A stretch of DNA of 7,758 bases from Mycoplasmataceae bacterium (GTDB taxonomy: Bacteria; Bacillota_I; Bacilli_A; Mycoplasmatales; Hepatoplasmataceae): positions 1-7,758 of the forward strand of contig JABSQD010000021.1 of NCBI GenBank assembly GCA_013214765.1. Direction: 5' to 3'. Made by a program: the position numbers and the translations under genes. The notes beneath the pieces were generated by a model. That model saw only the letters and a program-made list of their open reading frames with translations, was not told the origin of the DNA and made no database searches. The number at the start of each line of letters is the position of its first letter. Position 1 is the first letter of the stretch. Below, one piece after another: positions 1-7,104 of this stretch.

Positions 1-76
1 AAATCAATTAAAGTAAATTTTTTTCCCTAAAATTAATAAATTTAAAAAGTATTATTAAACAATTAAACCATTAAAA

Positions 77-346
77 TTAAAGATTAAAAATGGGTCTTCT
101 TTCCTTATTTCGAAAAAACAAATCTTCTCCTGCAAAACCAAAAAAAATTGAAATAGTATAAAATATTTCTGTTATTACTAAATAAGAAAAAAAACCTATT
201 GGAATCGCAATAATCATATTAGATTTTCTAAAAGAAAAAAAATATTGGATAATTCTACCAATAGCGTAAAAAATAATTAACAACATTAACAATGTTAATA
301 AAAGTACTAAAAATGTATTTCCAATTAAAAGATTTAATATAAACAT
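77..346 (-). CDS. Small hypothetical membrane protein, possibly a truncated remnant
   Basis: The 89-residue product is not recognised. Residues about 10-37 are strongly hydrophobic, a short basic stretch (SFRKSN) follows, and residues about 44-70 are hydrophobic again, so two membrane helices are likely. The last ~15 residues (charged, R/K/E-rich) look unlike a designed C-terminus, so it could be the N-terminal piece of a larger multi-pass protein cut by a frameshift. However, the next frame also stops soon (about 20 codons), and I see no continuation within bases 1-76. There is no Shine-Dalgarno sequence before the ATG. A TATAAT at 353-358 lies only six bases upstream of it, which would give a leaderless message. 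The gene sits just past the ptsH terminator, so it needs its own promoter if expressed. Whether it is a real gene or a decayed one is open. Confidence 0.45.
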   Translation of the reverse strand: MFILNLLIGNTFLVLLLTLLMLLIIFYAIGRIIQYFFSFRKSNMIIAIPIGFFSYLVITEIFYTISIFFGFAGEDLFFRNKERRPIFNL

Positions 347-364
347 ATTTAAATTATATAAAAT

Positions 365-385
365 AAAAAGAGCAATGCTCTTTTT
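365..385 (-). terminator. Intrinsic terminator of ptsH
   Basis: A perfect 9-bp inverted repeat (AAAAAGAGC / GCTCTTTTT) with a 3-base loop lies 16 bases beyond the ptsH stop. On the minus strand the hairpin has a GAGC/GCTC core and its downstream arm runs into a T-rich tail, as in a rho-independent terminator. It is symmetrical, so it could also work on the plus strand, but no plus-strand gene is seen. It separates ptsH from the small membrane ORF downstream. Confidence 0.85.
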
Positions 386-401
386 AATTATTATCTTTAG
401 T

Positions 402-662
402 TTAAATAACGTCGGATTTTTTCATTGCTATTTCTAAAGCTTCTAAAGCTTTTTCAGCATCCTTGCCTTTGGCTTCGATAGTTATTTCTTCTCCACATTT
501 AATACCTAATGCCATTAATGACATAATTGATTTTAAATTTCCTGATTTTTCCCCTATTGAAATAATCATTTCTGATTGAAATTTAGTTGCCTCTTGAACA
601 ATAACTGAAGCTGGTCTAGCATGTAATCCTACCGGATCTTTAATTATTACTTTAATTTTCAT
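402..662 (-). CDS. ptsH: Phosphocarrier protein HPr of the sugar phosphotransferase system
   Basis: HPr is the small cytoplasmic shuttle that takes phosphate from enzyme I and hands it to sugar-specific EIIA domains. The 86-residue product has the usual family length (about 85-90). The active-site motif GLHARPAS places the phosphorylated histidine at residue 14. The regulatory serine motif NLKSIMSLMALG puts the HPr-kinase target at Ser45, equivalent to Ser46 of Bacillus, so regulation by HPr kinase/phosphorylase is possible. The start is well supported by an AGGAG Shine-Dalgarno sequence at 668-672. No TGA codons occur. It lies downstream of ptsI-crr in the same direction, but a 99-base gap with a good -10 box suggests its own transcript, ended by the hairpin at 365-385. 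Confidence 0.97.
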   Translation of the reverse strand: MKIKVIIKDPVGLHARPASVIVQEATKFQSEMIISIGEKSGNLKSIMSLMALGIKCGEEITIEAKGKDAEKALEALEIAMKKSDVI

Positions 663-684
663 GATTTCTCCTAATCAATTATAA

Positions 685-704
685 ACCTATCACAATGTAT
701 AGGT
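685..704 (-). promoter_or_regulatory. Inverted repeat in the crr-ptsH gap (5' leader hairpin or weak terminator)
   Basis: ACCTAT and ATAGGT form a perfect 6-bp stem around an 8-base loop. If transcription begins about seven bases after the -10 box at 713-718, this hairpin sits at the very 5' end of the ptsH mRNA, about a dozen bases ahead of the AGGAG ribosome site. It might stabilise the message, or act as an operator or a weak terminator for the ptsI-crr transcript (it is followed by TTTATAATT). The stem is short and chance cannot be excluded. Confidence 0.35.
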
Positions 705-712
705 ACTAATAA

Positions 713-718
713 ATTATA
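713..718 (-). promoter_or_regulatory. Likely -10 box of the ptsH promoter
   Basis: A perfect TATAAT on the minus strand, about 50 bases upstream of the ptsH start. No good TTGACA-like -35 is seen (a T-rich TTTTTA at 736-741 has 17-base spacing). A second TATAAT at 678-683 is too close to the ribosome site to serve ptsH well. In such A/T-rich DNA a TATAAT occurs often by chance, so support comes mainly from position. Confidence 0.45.
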
Positions 719-761
719 TAATAAAAATAACTTATTAAAAATCTTTTATATATTTTAAAAA

Positions 762-1229
762 CTAAATTAGTTTAAACAAAGGTTCTCCGGCTTTTACTGT
801 TGAACCTGCAATTCTTTCTATTGTATAATTTCCTATTGATTCATTTGTAACAAGGACCATCGTGTCTGTAGAAACGGCTTTTGATTTAATTTTTTTTAAA
901 TCCACTTCAGTTAAAATAGAATCATTTTTTAATTTATCTCCTAAAAATGATTTTTGATTAAATCCTTCCCCTTTTAAATTAACTGTTTCAATTCCAATAT
1001 GAATTAATAAATCCAATTTCTTAACACTTATCCCATAAGCATGTCCACCTTCAAAAGCCATTTTAACTTTACCTTTAATAACTGGCGAAAACATTATAGT
1101 TGTTTTATTAGAAGGTGTTATCGCAAATCCTTTTCCAACCATCTCTTTAGCAAATATTTCATCATTTACTTTATTTAAATTTTTAACTTTTCCATCACAT
1201 GGTGATAATATAATAATTTCTTTTTTCAT
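762..1229 (-). CDS. crr: PTS glucose-type EIIA component (EIIA-Glc / Crr)
   Basis: EIIA accepts phosphate from HPr and passes it to the IIB domain of sugar permeases. The free-standing 155-residue domain is of normal length. N-terminal SPCDGKV, central FSPVIKGKV and the two active-site histidines are all visible: His63 in GGHAYGI and the phosphorylated His77 in LLIHIGIETVNLKGEGF, a block typical of the glucose family. The C-terminal GSTVKAGEPLFKL is also typical. The spacing between the two histidines is 14 residues, against 15 in E. coli. The gene starts 19 bases after the ptsI stop, so the two form an operon; the ribosome site is weak (AGGT). No transmembrane part is fused, so the IIBC permeases must be encoded elsewhere. 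Stop is TAG. Confidence 0.95.
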   Translation of the reverse strand: MKKEIIILSPCDGKVKNLNKVNDEIFAKEMVGKGFAITPSNKTTIMFSPVIKGKVKMAFEGGHAYGISVKKLDLLIHIGIETVNLKGEGFNQKSFLGDKLKNDSILTEVDLKKIKSKAVSTDTMVLVTNESIGNYTIERIAGSTVKAGEPLFKLI

Positions 1230-1248
1230 ATTTTTTTACCTATTTATA

Positions 1249-2973
1249 TTATAATAGTATATTATTTTTATCTAAAAATAATTGTATTAATTTTTTAACT
1301 TCTTCTTGTGTTTCAACATTAAGAACTAAATCAACTAATTTTTCAGCTTCTGATTTATTTATTTCAGAAACAATTTTTCTAATTTGCAAAATGGATGTAG
1401 AAGACATTGAAAATTCATCTAATCCCATTCCGACCAAAACAGGAGTTAGCATCGGTTCGCTAGCAACTTCTCCGCAAATGGCTGTTCATTTTCCCTCTTT
1501 ATGTGAAGCATCAATAATTCTTTTTAATTTTCTTAAGGTCGCTGGAGAAAACGGTTGATAAAGATACGATACTGATTTTGACATTCTATCTGCTGCAAAT
1601 GTATATTGAATTAAATCATTAGTACCTACTGAAAAAAAATCTGCATATTTAGCAAATTTATCTGCTAATTCAACTGTTGACGGAACCTCTACCATAATTC
1701 CTAATTCATATTTTCCAATTTTATATCCTTCACTTTTAAGTTTTTTTTCATTTTTCTTAAATCTTTCTTTTACCATTTTAAATTCTTCAATAATAGATAT
1801 CATTGGAATATTAACTGCCAACTTACCAAATGCCGATGCTCTTAATAATGCTCTTATTTGAATATCAAAAATATCTGTTTTATCTAATTGTAATCTTATA
1901 GCTCTATAACCTAAGAATGGATTCATTTCATATGGAAATTTAAAATAATTAAGTGTTTTATCTCCACCGATATCAAGAGTTCTTATTACAACTCTTCCTT
2001 TAACTGATTCTAAAACTTTTTTATATGCTTGGAATTGTTCTTCTTCTGTAGGTCAATCTTCAGCATCCATATAAAGAAATTCTGTTCTGAATAATCCAAT
2101 ACCATCTGAACCATTATTATTAACTGATTCAATATCATTTGGTGAACCAATATTAGATGAAATTTCTGTATGTCATCCATCTTTAGAAATAGAATTTTTA
2201 TTTTTAAATGTCAATTCAATTTTTCTTGTCTTTTTAAGATTTTCTGTTTTCTCTTTAAAATCTTTAATTATTTGAGTATTCGGATTAATAATTATTTCTC
2301 CTGAATTACCATCCATTAAAATCATTTGATTTTCTAATATATCAAATACTACAGATCCTACTCCTACTATTGCTGGAATTTCTAGTGTTCTAGCCATAAT
2401 TGCTGAATGAGATGTTTTCCCACCTATCTCAGTAATGAATCCTTTAATAAATTTTATATTCAATTGTGAAGTTTCTGAAGGTGTTAAATCATGAGCAATA
2501 ATAATTACTTCTTCATTAATCAATGATAAATCTTTTATTTCTATACCTTCAATTATTTTAATTAATCTTGTTGTAACATCTGTAACATCTGCTACTCTTT
2601 CTTTCATATAATCACTATCCATTGATAAAAACATTTGTTTAAATATATTTGCAACCTCTGAAATTGCAAATGATGCATTAATTTTTTCTAATTTTATTTT
2701 ATTATTTACTTGTGAAATCATTTCTGGGTCCATAAGTATTCCTAAATGTGCATCAAATACTATTGCTTTTTCTGTACCTAATTTTTCAATTGCTTTTTTC
2801 TTAAGATTTATTATTTGTTCAGCAGCAATTTTTTGAGCGTTTTCAAATTTTGCAATTTCTGTTTGAGGTTCTTTAATAATTTTTCTAATAATTTTAGGCA
2901 TATTATCTTTCAAGATATATGCTTTTGCATTAGAAATACCATTAGAGGCTCCTATTCCATTAAATTTAATCAT
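1249..2973 (-). CDS. ptsI: PTS enzyme I (phosphoenolpyruvate-protein phosphotransferase)
   Basis: Enzyme I starts the sugar phosphorelay by taking phosphate from phosphoenolpyruvate and giving it to HPr. The 574-residue product is full length. The phosphorylated histidine is His189 in [12 protein letters not shown], the same number as in E. coli. PEP-binding arginines are visible at Arg296 ([11 protein letters not shown]) and Arg331 (RTLDIGGDK), followed by the [15 protein letters not shown] signature and the catalytic Cys500 in AICGE. Three in-frame TGA codons (2173-2175, 2053-2055, 1486-1488) code Trp267, Trp307 and Trp496, so a standard-code reading would wrongly split the gene in three. 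I chose the ATG at 2973 over one six codons earlier (2991) because AAAGGA lies six bases ahead of it and because the His189 numbering then fits. First gene of a ptsI-crr operon. Confidence 0.97.
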
Positions 2974-3001
2974 ATTTTTTCCTTTGTTCATTACTAATGT
3001 A

Positions 3002-3007
3002 ATTATA
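3002..3007 (-). promoter_or_regulatory. Likely -10 box of the ptsI-crr promoter
   Basis: TATAAT on the minus strand, 28 bases ahead of the chosen ptsI ATG. Transcription would begin near 2995, leaving a leader of about 22 bases that contains the AAAGGA ribosome site; the alternative ATG at 2991 would be almost at the 5' end. No clear -35 is seen. The site lies between tRNA-Gly and ptsI. Confidence 0.45.
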
Positions 3008-3056
3008 TTAAAAATAATTTATATATTATGTTATTTTAATAAATTAATAAAAAAAA

Positions 3057-3131
3057 TGGAGCATGTGAAGGGAATCGAACCCTCATCCACTGGTTGGAAG
3101 CCAGTCATAATAGCCATTATACTACACACGC
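3057..3131 (-). tRNA. tRNA-Gly, anticodon TCC
   Basis: Folds as a cloverleaf: acceptor arms GCGTGTG and CACATGC pair with one G-U, the anticodon stem ACTGG/CCAGT holds loop CTTCCAA with anticodon TCC (reads GGA and, by wobble, other GGN), and the T-arm contains GGTTCGATTCC. The discriminator base is T and the CCA tail is encoded (3057-3059). Eight T residues follow directly on the minus strand. It stands alone between cls and ptsI. Confidence 0.96.
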
Positions 3132-3140
3132 ACCTAAAAT

Positions 3141-3168
3141 TTTATACTTTAAATACATAATTATTATA
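3141..3168 (-). promoter_or_regulatory. Candidate promoter elements for tRNA-Gly
   Basis: Two possible -10 boxes lie ahead of the tRNA: TATAAA at 3141-3146, which would start transcription two or three bases before the mature 5' end, and a perfect TATAAT at 3163-3168. Neither has a convincing -35 partner. The cls terminator hairpin just upstream suggests that the tRNA needs its own promoter. Confidence 0.3.
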
Positions 3169-3178
3169 TTACAAAACG

Positions 3179-3206
3179 ATAATAAAATTTCACAAAATTT
3201 TATTAT
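3179..3206 (-). terminator. A/T-only hairpin after cls, probable terminator
   Basis: A perfect 12-bp inverted repeat (AATAATAAAATTT-type arms at 3179-3190 and 3195-3206) with a 4-base loop begins four bases beyond the cls stop codon. On the minus strand it is followed by CGTTTTG, so the T-run is short. The arms contain no G or C, making it weaker than the ptsH terminator, but its length and position argue for a role in ending or stabilising the cls transcript. Confidence 0.55.
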
Positions 3207-3210
3207 TATT

Positions 3211-4659
3211 TTAAAAAAGACCTTTAAAAAATCTTAATATAAAGTATATAATCGATCTCCCAAACCATCAATCCGATCTTTTTGTTATAGTTAATATTGA
3301 ATTATTTTTAATTTTTTCAAAATATTTAACTAAATTCAAAACTTCATTTGAACACATTTGAATATTGGTTTCGAAATGATGAAATAGAGCTCTATAATCT
3401 AAATTAGTGGTTCCAAATATTGCCTTATCCTCATCAAAAAGAAACATTTTTGTATGAATAAATATATTGTTGGTTCTGTATACTTTAACTCCAAGTTCCG
3501 TTAATGTTTCAATATCAAAAGTTCCTTGATAATAAGCTGATTTTTTATCTTTAAGTCCAGTAGTAATCATTTCAATTTTTACTCCTCTATTTATTGCATT
3601 TCTAATCTTATTTTTAAAAGAAATTGGAAACACAATGTAGGGAGAAATTATTCTTATATTTTTTTTAGATAAATCAATTTTTTCTTTAATTCTATTAAAA
3701 GTTAAAGGAATCGGTCTCTCAGGAGAATCATATAAAATTTCTACTTTTTTCTCTAAATAAATATTTAAATTTTTAGTTTTAGATTTATTATTTAAAAATT
3801 CTTTTGAAATATCATCTTGAGTAGCTATATGTCATTGTATCGAAAAAATAGATTCAAAAGCTTTCACTACATTTCCCGAAGCCTTATAATGAGTATCTAT
3901 TCACTCACCATATTTTCCAGTTAATCCAGCATATTCATCTCCAAAATTAATTCCACCAAATAAAACAATATTGCCATCAATAGTAACAAACTTATTATGA
4001 GTTCTTCAATTATCTGCTCCTGATGGAGAAAATCATTTAATGGGTCTAAAATCTACAATTTCAAATCCTTCTTTTCTTAGGCCATTAATAATTTTATTTG
4101 TTAATCTTAAATTTCCTAAATGATCAAATAATATTCTTATTTTAACTCCTTCTTCTTTTTTTATTCTAAGAATAGAAAAAAGCTTCGACTGTAAAATTCC
4201 TTGATTAAATATAAAATATTGAATATTTATATATTTCTTAGCTTTTTCCAATTCCTTAAATAAAACTGGAAATTTTTCTTCACCATTCATTAATAATTCA
4301 AATTTTGAATTAGAAATATTTTTTTCTAATATTTCATTTTCTAATAATTCTGATTTTTTTAATTTTTTTATTATTTTTTTAGGAGATCTTGCAAATATAA
4401 AATATACATAAAACCCAACTCCTGGAAACATAAACTCTAAAAATGTTCAAGTAACTTTTGCTTGAACATCTGTTCTTTCATTTAAATAAGCATGTATTAA
4501 TGCTCAAAAATTAAATATATAATAAATTAAAATAACTACAAGAGATATTAAAAAATATCCATATGCCAAAAGTAAAATAGGAATTAGTATAATTGGAAAA
4601 ATTACTAATAATAATAATCCTACTCCGATGGCTGCTCTTGTTGGTTTATGTTTAATCAT
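3211..4659 (-). CDS. cls: Cardiolipin synthase (phospholipase D family)
   Basis: This membrane enzyme joins two phosphatidylglycerols into cardiolipin and glycerol. The 482-residue product matches the usual length (about 480). Two hydrophobic helices (residues about 9-50) and a third around 77-90 (MFPGVGFYVYFIFARSP) precede two HKD catalytic motifs: His221-Lys223-Asp228 in THNKFVTID and His402-Lys404-Asp409 in IHTKMFLFD, followed by the GTTNLDYRA block. Seven in-frame TGA codons code tryptophan (4504, 4447, 4033, 4006, 3901, 3832, 3268); without recoding the gene falls into fragments. The C-terminus runs through TGA and TGG (WW) to TAA at 3211. The start at 4659 is the first ATG after tRNA-Ser; it has no Shine-Dalgarno sequence and lies only 13 bases past the tRNA CCA end. 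An earlier in-frame ATG at 4704 lies inside the tRNA and is rejected. Confidence 0.95.
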
Positions 4660-4672
4660 GATTATTAAAAAA

Positions 4673-4761
4673 TGGCGGAGAAGAAGGGGCTCGAACCCTC
4701 GCACGTATAAACGCCTACATCCTTAGCAGGGACGCCTCTTTTCCATCTTGAGTACTTCTCC
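4673..4761 (-). tRNA. tRNA-Ser, anticodon GCT
   Basis: An 89-base tRNA with the long variable arm typical of serine. Acceptor arms GGAGAAG and CTTCTCC pair perfectly, the anticodon stem CGTCC/GGATG holds loop CTGCTAA with anticodon GCT (reads AGC and AGT), and the T-arm carries GGTTCGAGCCC. Discriminator G and an encoded CCA (4673-4675) follow. The mgtE stop lies 26 bases upstream and the cls ATG 13 bases downstream. Confidence 0.97.
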
Positions 4762-4769
4762 ATAAAAAT

Positions 4770-4775
4770 ATTATA
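4770..4775 (-). promoter_or_regulatory. Likely -10 box for tRNA-Ser (and perhaps cls)
   Basis: A perfect TATAAT on the minus strand, eight bases ahead of the tRNA 5' end, so transcription would begin one or two bases before the mature tRNA, a common arrangement for tRNA genes. The -35 region would overlap the last codons of mgtE and shows no clear consensus. No other promoter for cls is obvious, so cls may be read from here. Confidence 0.45.
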
Positions 4776-4787
4776 ATACAAATTATA

Positions 4788-6338
4788 TTATACTAACATA
4801 AATGTATTTAATATATACGAAATAGATTTTGGGAAATGTTCTATATCTGATGGTATATCAATTAATATAAAAGTTATTGTAGTAATAGAAAAATAAATAG
4901 ATATAGTCATTATATCAACAACAGTTGTTTGAACAGGTCCAGAAAAAATTGCTCCATCAATATTATATTTTTTTGCAATAATTGGAAGAACTGCACCAAC
5001 TAAATTACCTAAAACAATTGTTATAAAAAATGATACTGATGCAATCATTGCAATTAACATCATATATGAGACTCATTCTAAAGTTGCGGTACCTTTTCCA
5101 TATCCGCCAAATTCTCCAAATATTCCTCAAATAACAATTATTCTAAAGAATGCTGTAACCATTACTACAAGTCCTATAATACAAGCAACAAAAAATTCTT
5201 TTCTAATTGCCTTTCCATAACTACCTTTATTAATTTCTCCTAAAGCAATCGATCTAACTAAAGTGGATGAAGTTTGCGATCCCGCATTACCTGCAGAATC
5301 ATTTATTGATGAAGAAAGTGATAATGCTGTCACAACAGCCAATATAGCTATTCCTGACCCACTTAATCCACTAATATTACTAGGATCAGCCATTCAACTA
5401 TTAGAAATTCAAATATTTTGAAAACCAAGAATAATAATTTGAGTAAGTGTACCAATTATTAATAATGAAATAATTCATGGAACTCTTGACTTAAACATCT
5501 CTATAATAGAAATATCTAAATAAGGTTTATTAATAACTTTAATAGCGGCTTGTTCATAAGCGGCTTCTTCAGCTTCTTCATATTTTTCAATAATATCTTC
5601 TGCTTCGATAACTCCTATTAATTTATTTTTTTCATTAACAACAGGAACTGCAGATAAATCATACTGACTAATATCTTCTTGAGCTTCGGCAATATGATCT
5701 GTGACTTTTGCTGGAATAGTTTTTTCTACTCATTCATCAATAATATCAATATTTTTATTTGCGATTATACTATCTGGTTTAATATAACCAACATATTCTT
5801 TTGTTCTGGAATCAAAAACAAAAATATTTCCAACTATTTCTAAGTCATCATTATTAACTTGATTAGAAATTAACTCCTTAGCTTTTTTAATTGTAATTCC
5901 TGAAGGAATAGAAATATATTCAACAACCATGTGATAACCTATTTGATGTTTTTGATATCTCAGAATTGAATTAATTTTAGATCTTGTATCTGAGTCAGCG
6001 GCTTTTAATATTCTGCTTGTTATTTTTAAGGGAAGTTCCTCCAAAATATCAATTGCTTCATCAGTGTACATTTCTTCAAATATTTCTGATATTTCTTCAG
6101 AAGTTAAAGTCTCAATAACATTCTCTTGTTGTTCTGGACTTAATTTTGAAAATAATTCTGAAGCATCTTTTTCTCTTAATAAACGCAATAAAAGAACTGA
6201 TTTTTCAGTTTGTCATTCTTCTATTTCCTTATATATATCCGATGGATGAAATTCATCAAAGATTAATCTAACCTTTCTAATATTTCTTTCATCAACGAAT
6301 TTAGATAATCCTTTTAATAAAATTTTTGTGTTCTTCAT
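4788..6338 (-). CDS. mgtE: Magnesium transporter MgtE
   Basis: MgtE is a dimeric Mg2+ channel whose cytoplasmic domains close the pore when magnesium is plentiful. The 516 residues show the full layout: superhelical N domain (about 1-135), two CBS domains (about 136-196 and 205-252; LSAVPVVNEKNKLIGVIE is typical), a connecting helix rich in E and A (251-282), then membrane helices from residue 288. Family signatures GNAGSQ and GPVQTTVVD are present; Asp475 in the latter matches the pore aspartate of the Thermus protein. It is longer than the ~450-residue norm, partly from a Gly-rich stretch between helices 3 and 4. Seven in-frame TGA codons code Trp (6213, 5730, 5475, 5409, 5394, 5127, 5073). 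The ATG lies 19 bases after deoD and has no Shine-Dalgarno sequence, so translation may be coupled to deoD. Confidence 0.95.
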
Positions 6339-6357
6339 AATTTAAAGTTAATATTAA

Positions 6358-7077
6358 TTATAATTTTTCTACCATTCCTAGCATAATTTCAAACATATCA
6401 GTAAATCCTGTTTTTCTTTCGTTTGATGTTGTGTATTCATGCTTTGCTACATGATCTGAAACTGTCAATAATACAATAGCTTTTTTTCCTAAAGATTTAG
6501 CAATTGCATAAAGAGCATATCCTTCCATTTCAACTACATCAATTCCTTTTTTAACAAAATCTTTAGGAACATCAATATTATGAGTTTTATAAAATCACAT
6601 TGAAGAATTTACTGTTGTTGTTAAAATTTTTTTATTTGTTTTATGTTTTTTAGACACATCCTGAGCAATTTTAACTAAACCTGGATCAGCTTCTAAAGTA
6701 TCAACTCCTGAAAATCCAAATCCTTCTCCATAATTAGATTTTGAATATGATTTTTCAGCAATTATAATATCTCATATATTAATATCTAAATTATAAGATC
6801 CACATGAACCAAATCTTATAATTGTTTCTACATCATATTCTGAATATAATTCAAATGCATATATTCCTATTGAATCCAATCCCATTCCATGACCCATTAC
6901 AGTAATTTTTTTATCTTTATAAGTTCCTGTGTATCCAAGCATTCCCCTAATATCAGTTATTAGTTTGGCATCTGGAATATAATTTTCCACAAAAATTTTA
7001 GCTCTTAACGGATCTCCAGGCATTAATACTATTTTTGCTATTTCATCTTTATTTGCTGCTATATGTGGTGTTGACAT
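6358..7077 (-). CDS. deoD: Purine-nucleoside phosphorylase, DeoD type
   Basis: DeoD splits purine (deoxy)nucleosides with phosphate into free base and (deoxy)ribose 1-phosphate, a salvage step in organisms that cannot make purines. The 239 residues fit the hexameric family. Visible motifs: N-terminal STPHIAA with His5, the phosphate loop MPGDPLRAK, RGMLGYTGTYK, MGHGMG, RFGSCG with the phosphate-binding Arg, the nucleoside-binding VEMEGYALYA (Glu183-Met184-Glu185) and the catalytic Asp208 in LLTVSDH. These align with Glu179-181 and Asp204 of E. coli at a constant offset. TGA codons at 6772-6774 and 6595-6597 code Trp102 and Trp161. AAGGA six bases before the ATG supports the start. Middle gene of a cdaA-deoD-mgtE cluster. 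Confidence 0.96.
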
Positions 7078-7104
7078 AATTTTTCCTTCTTTCTTTTTTT
7101 CTTT

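Noticed and set aside
1249..2973. ptsI as a frameshifted or split pseudogene
   Set aside because: The fragments are in one frame and are separated only by TGA codons read as tryptophan; all catalytic residues are present.
2815..2997. 60-codon plus-strand ORF opposite the start of ptsI
   Set aside because: Antisense shadow; Phe/Asn-rich composition mirrors Lys/Ile codons of ptsI and no ribosome site is seen.
3049..3056. T-run directly after tRNA-Gly as a classical intrinsic terminator
   Set aside because: The nearest hairpin is the T-arm, about 10 bases away, so this is not a standard terminator shape; a ptsI -10 box follows but termination cannot be shown.
4657..4704. Upstream in-frame cls start inside tRNA-Ser
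   Set aside because: The added residues (MRGFEPLLLRH) are simply the translated tRNA T-arm and acceptor; a start at 4659 gives normal family length.
6064..6249. 61-codon plus-strand ORF opposite mgtE
   Set aside because: Antisense shadow of the MgtE N domain, Ser-rich with no motif.
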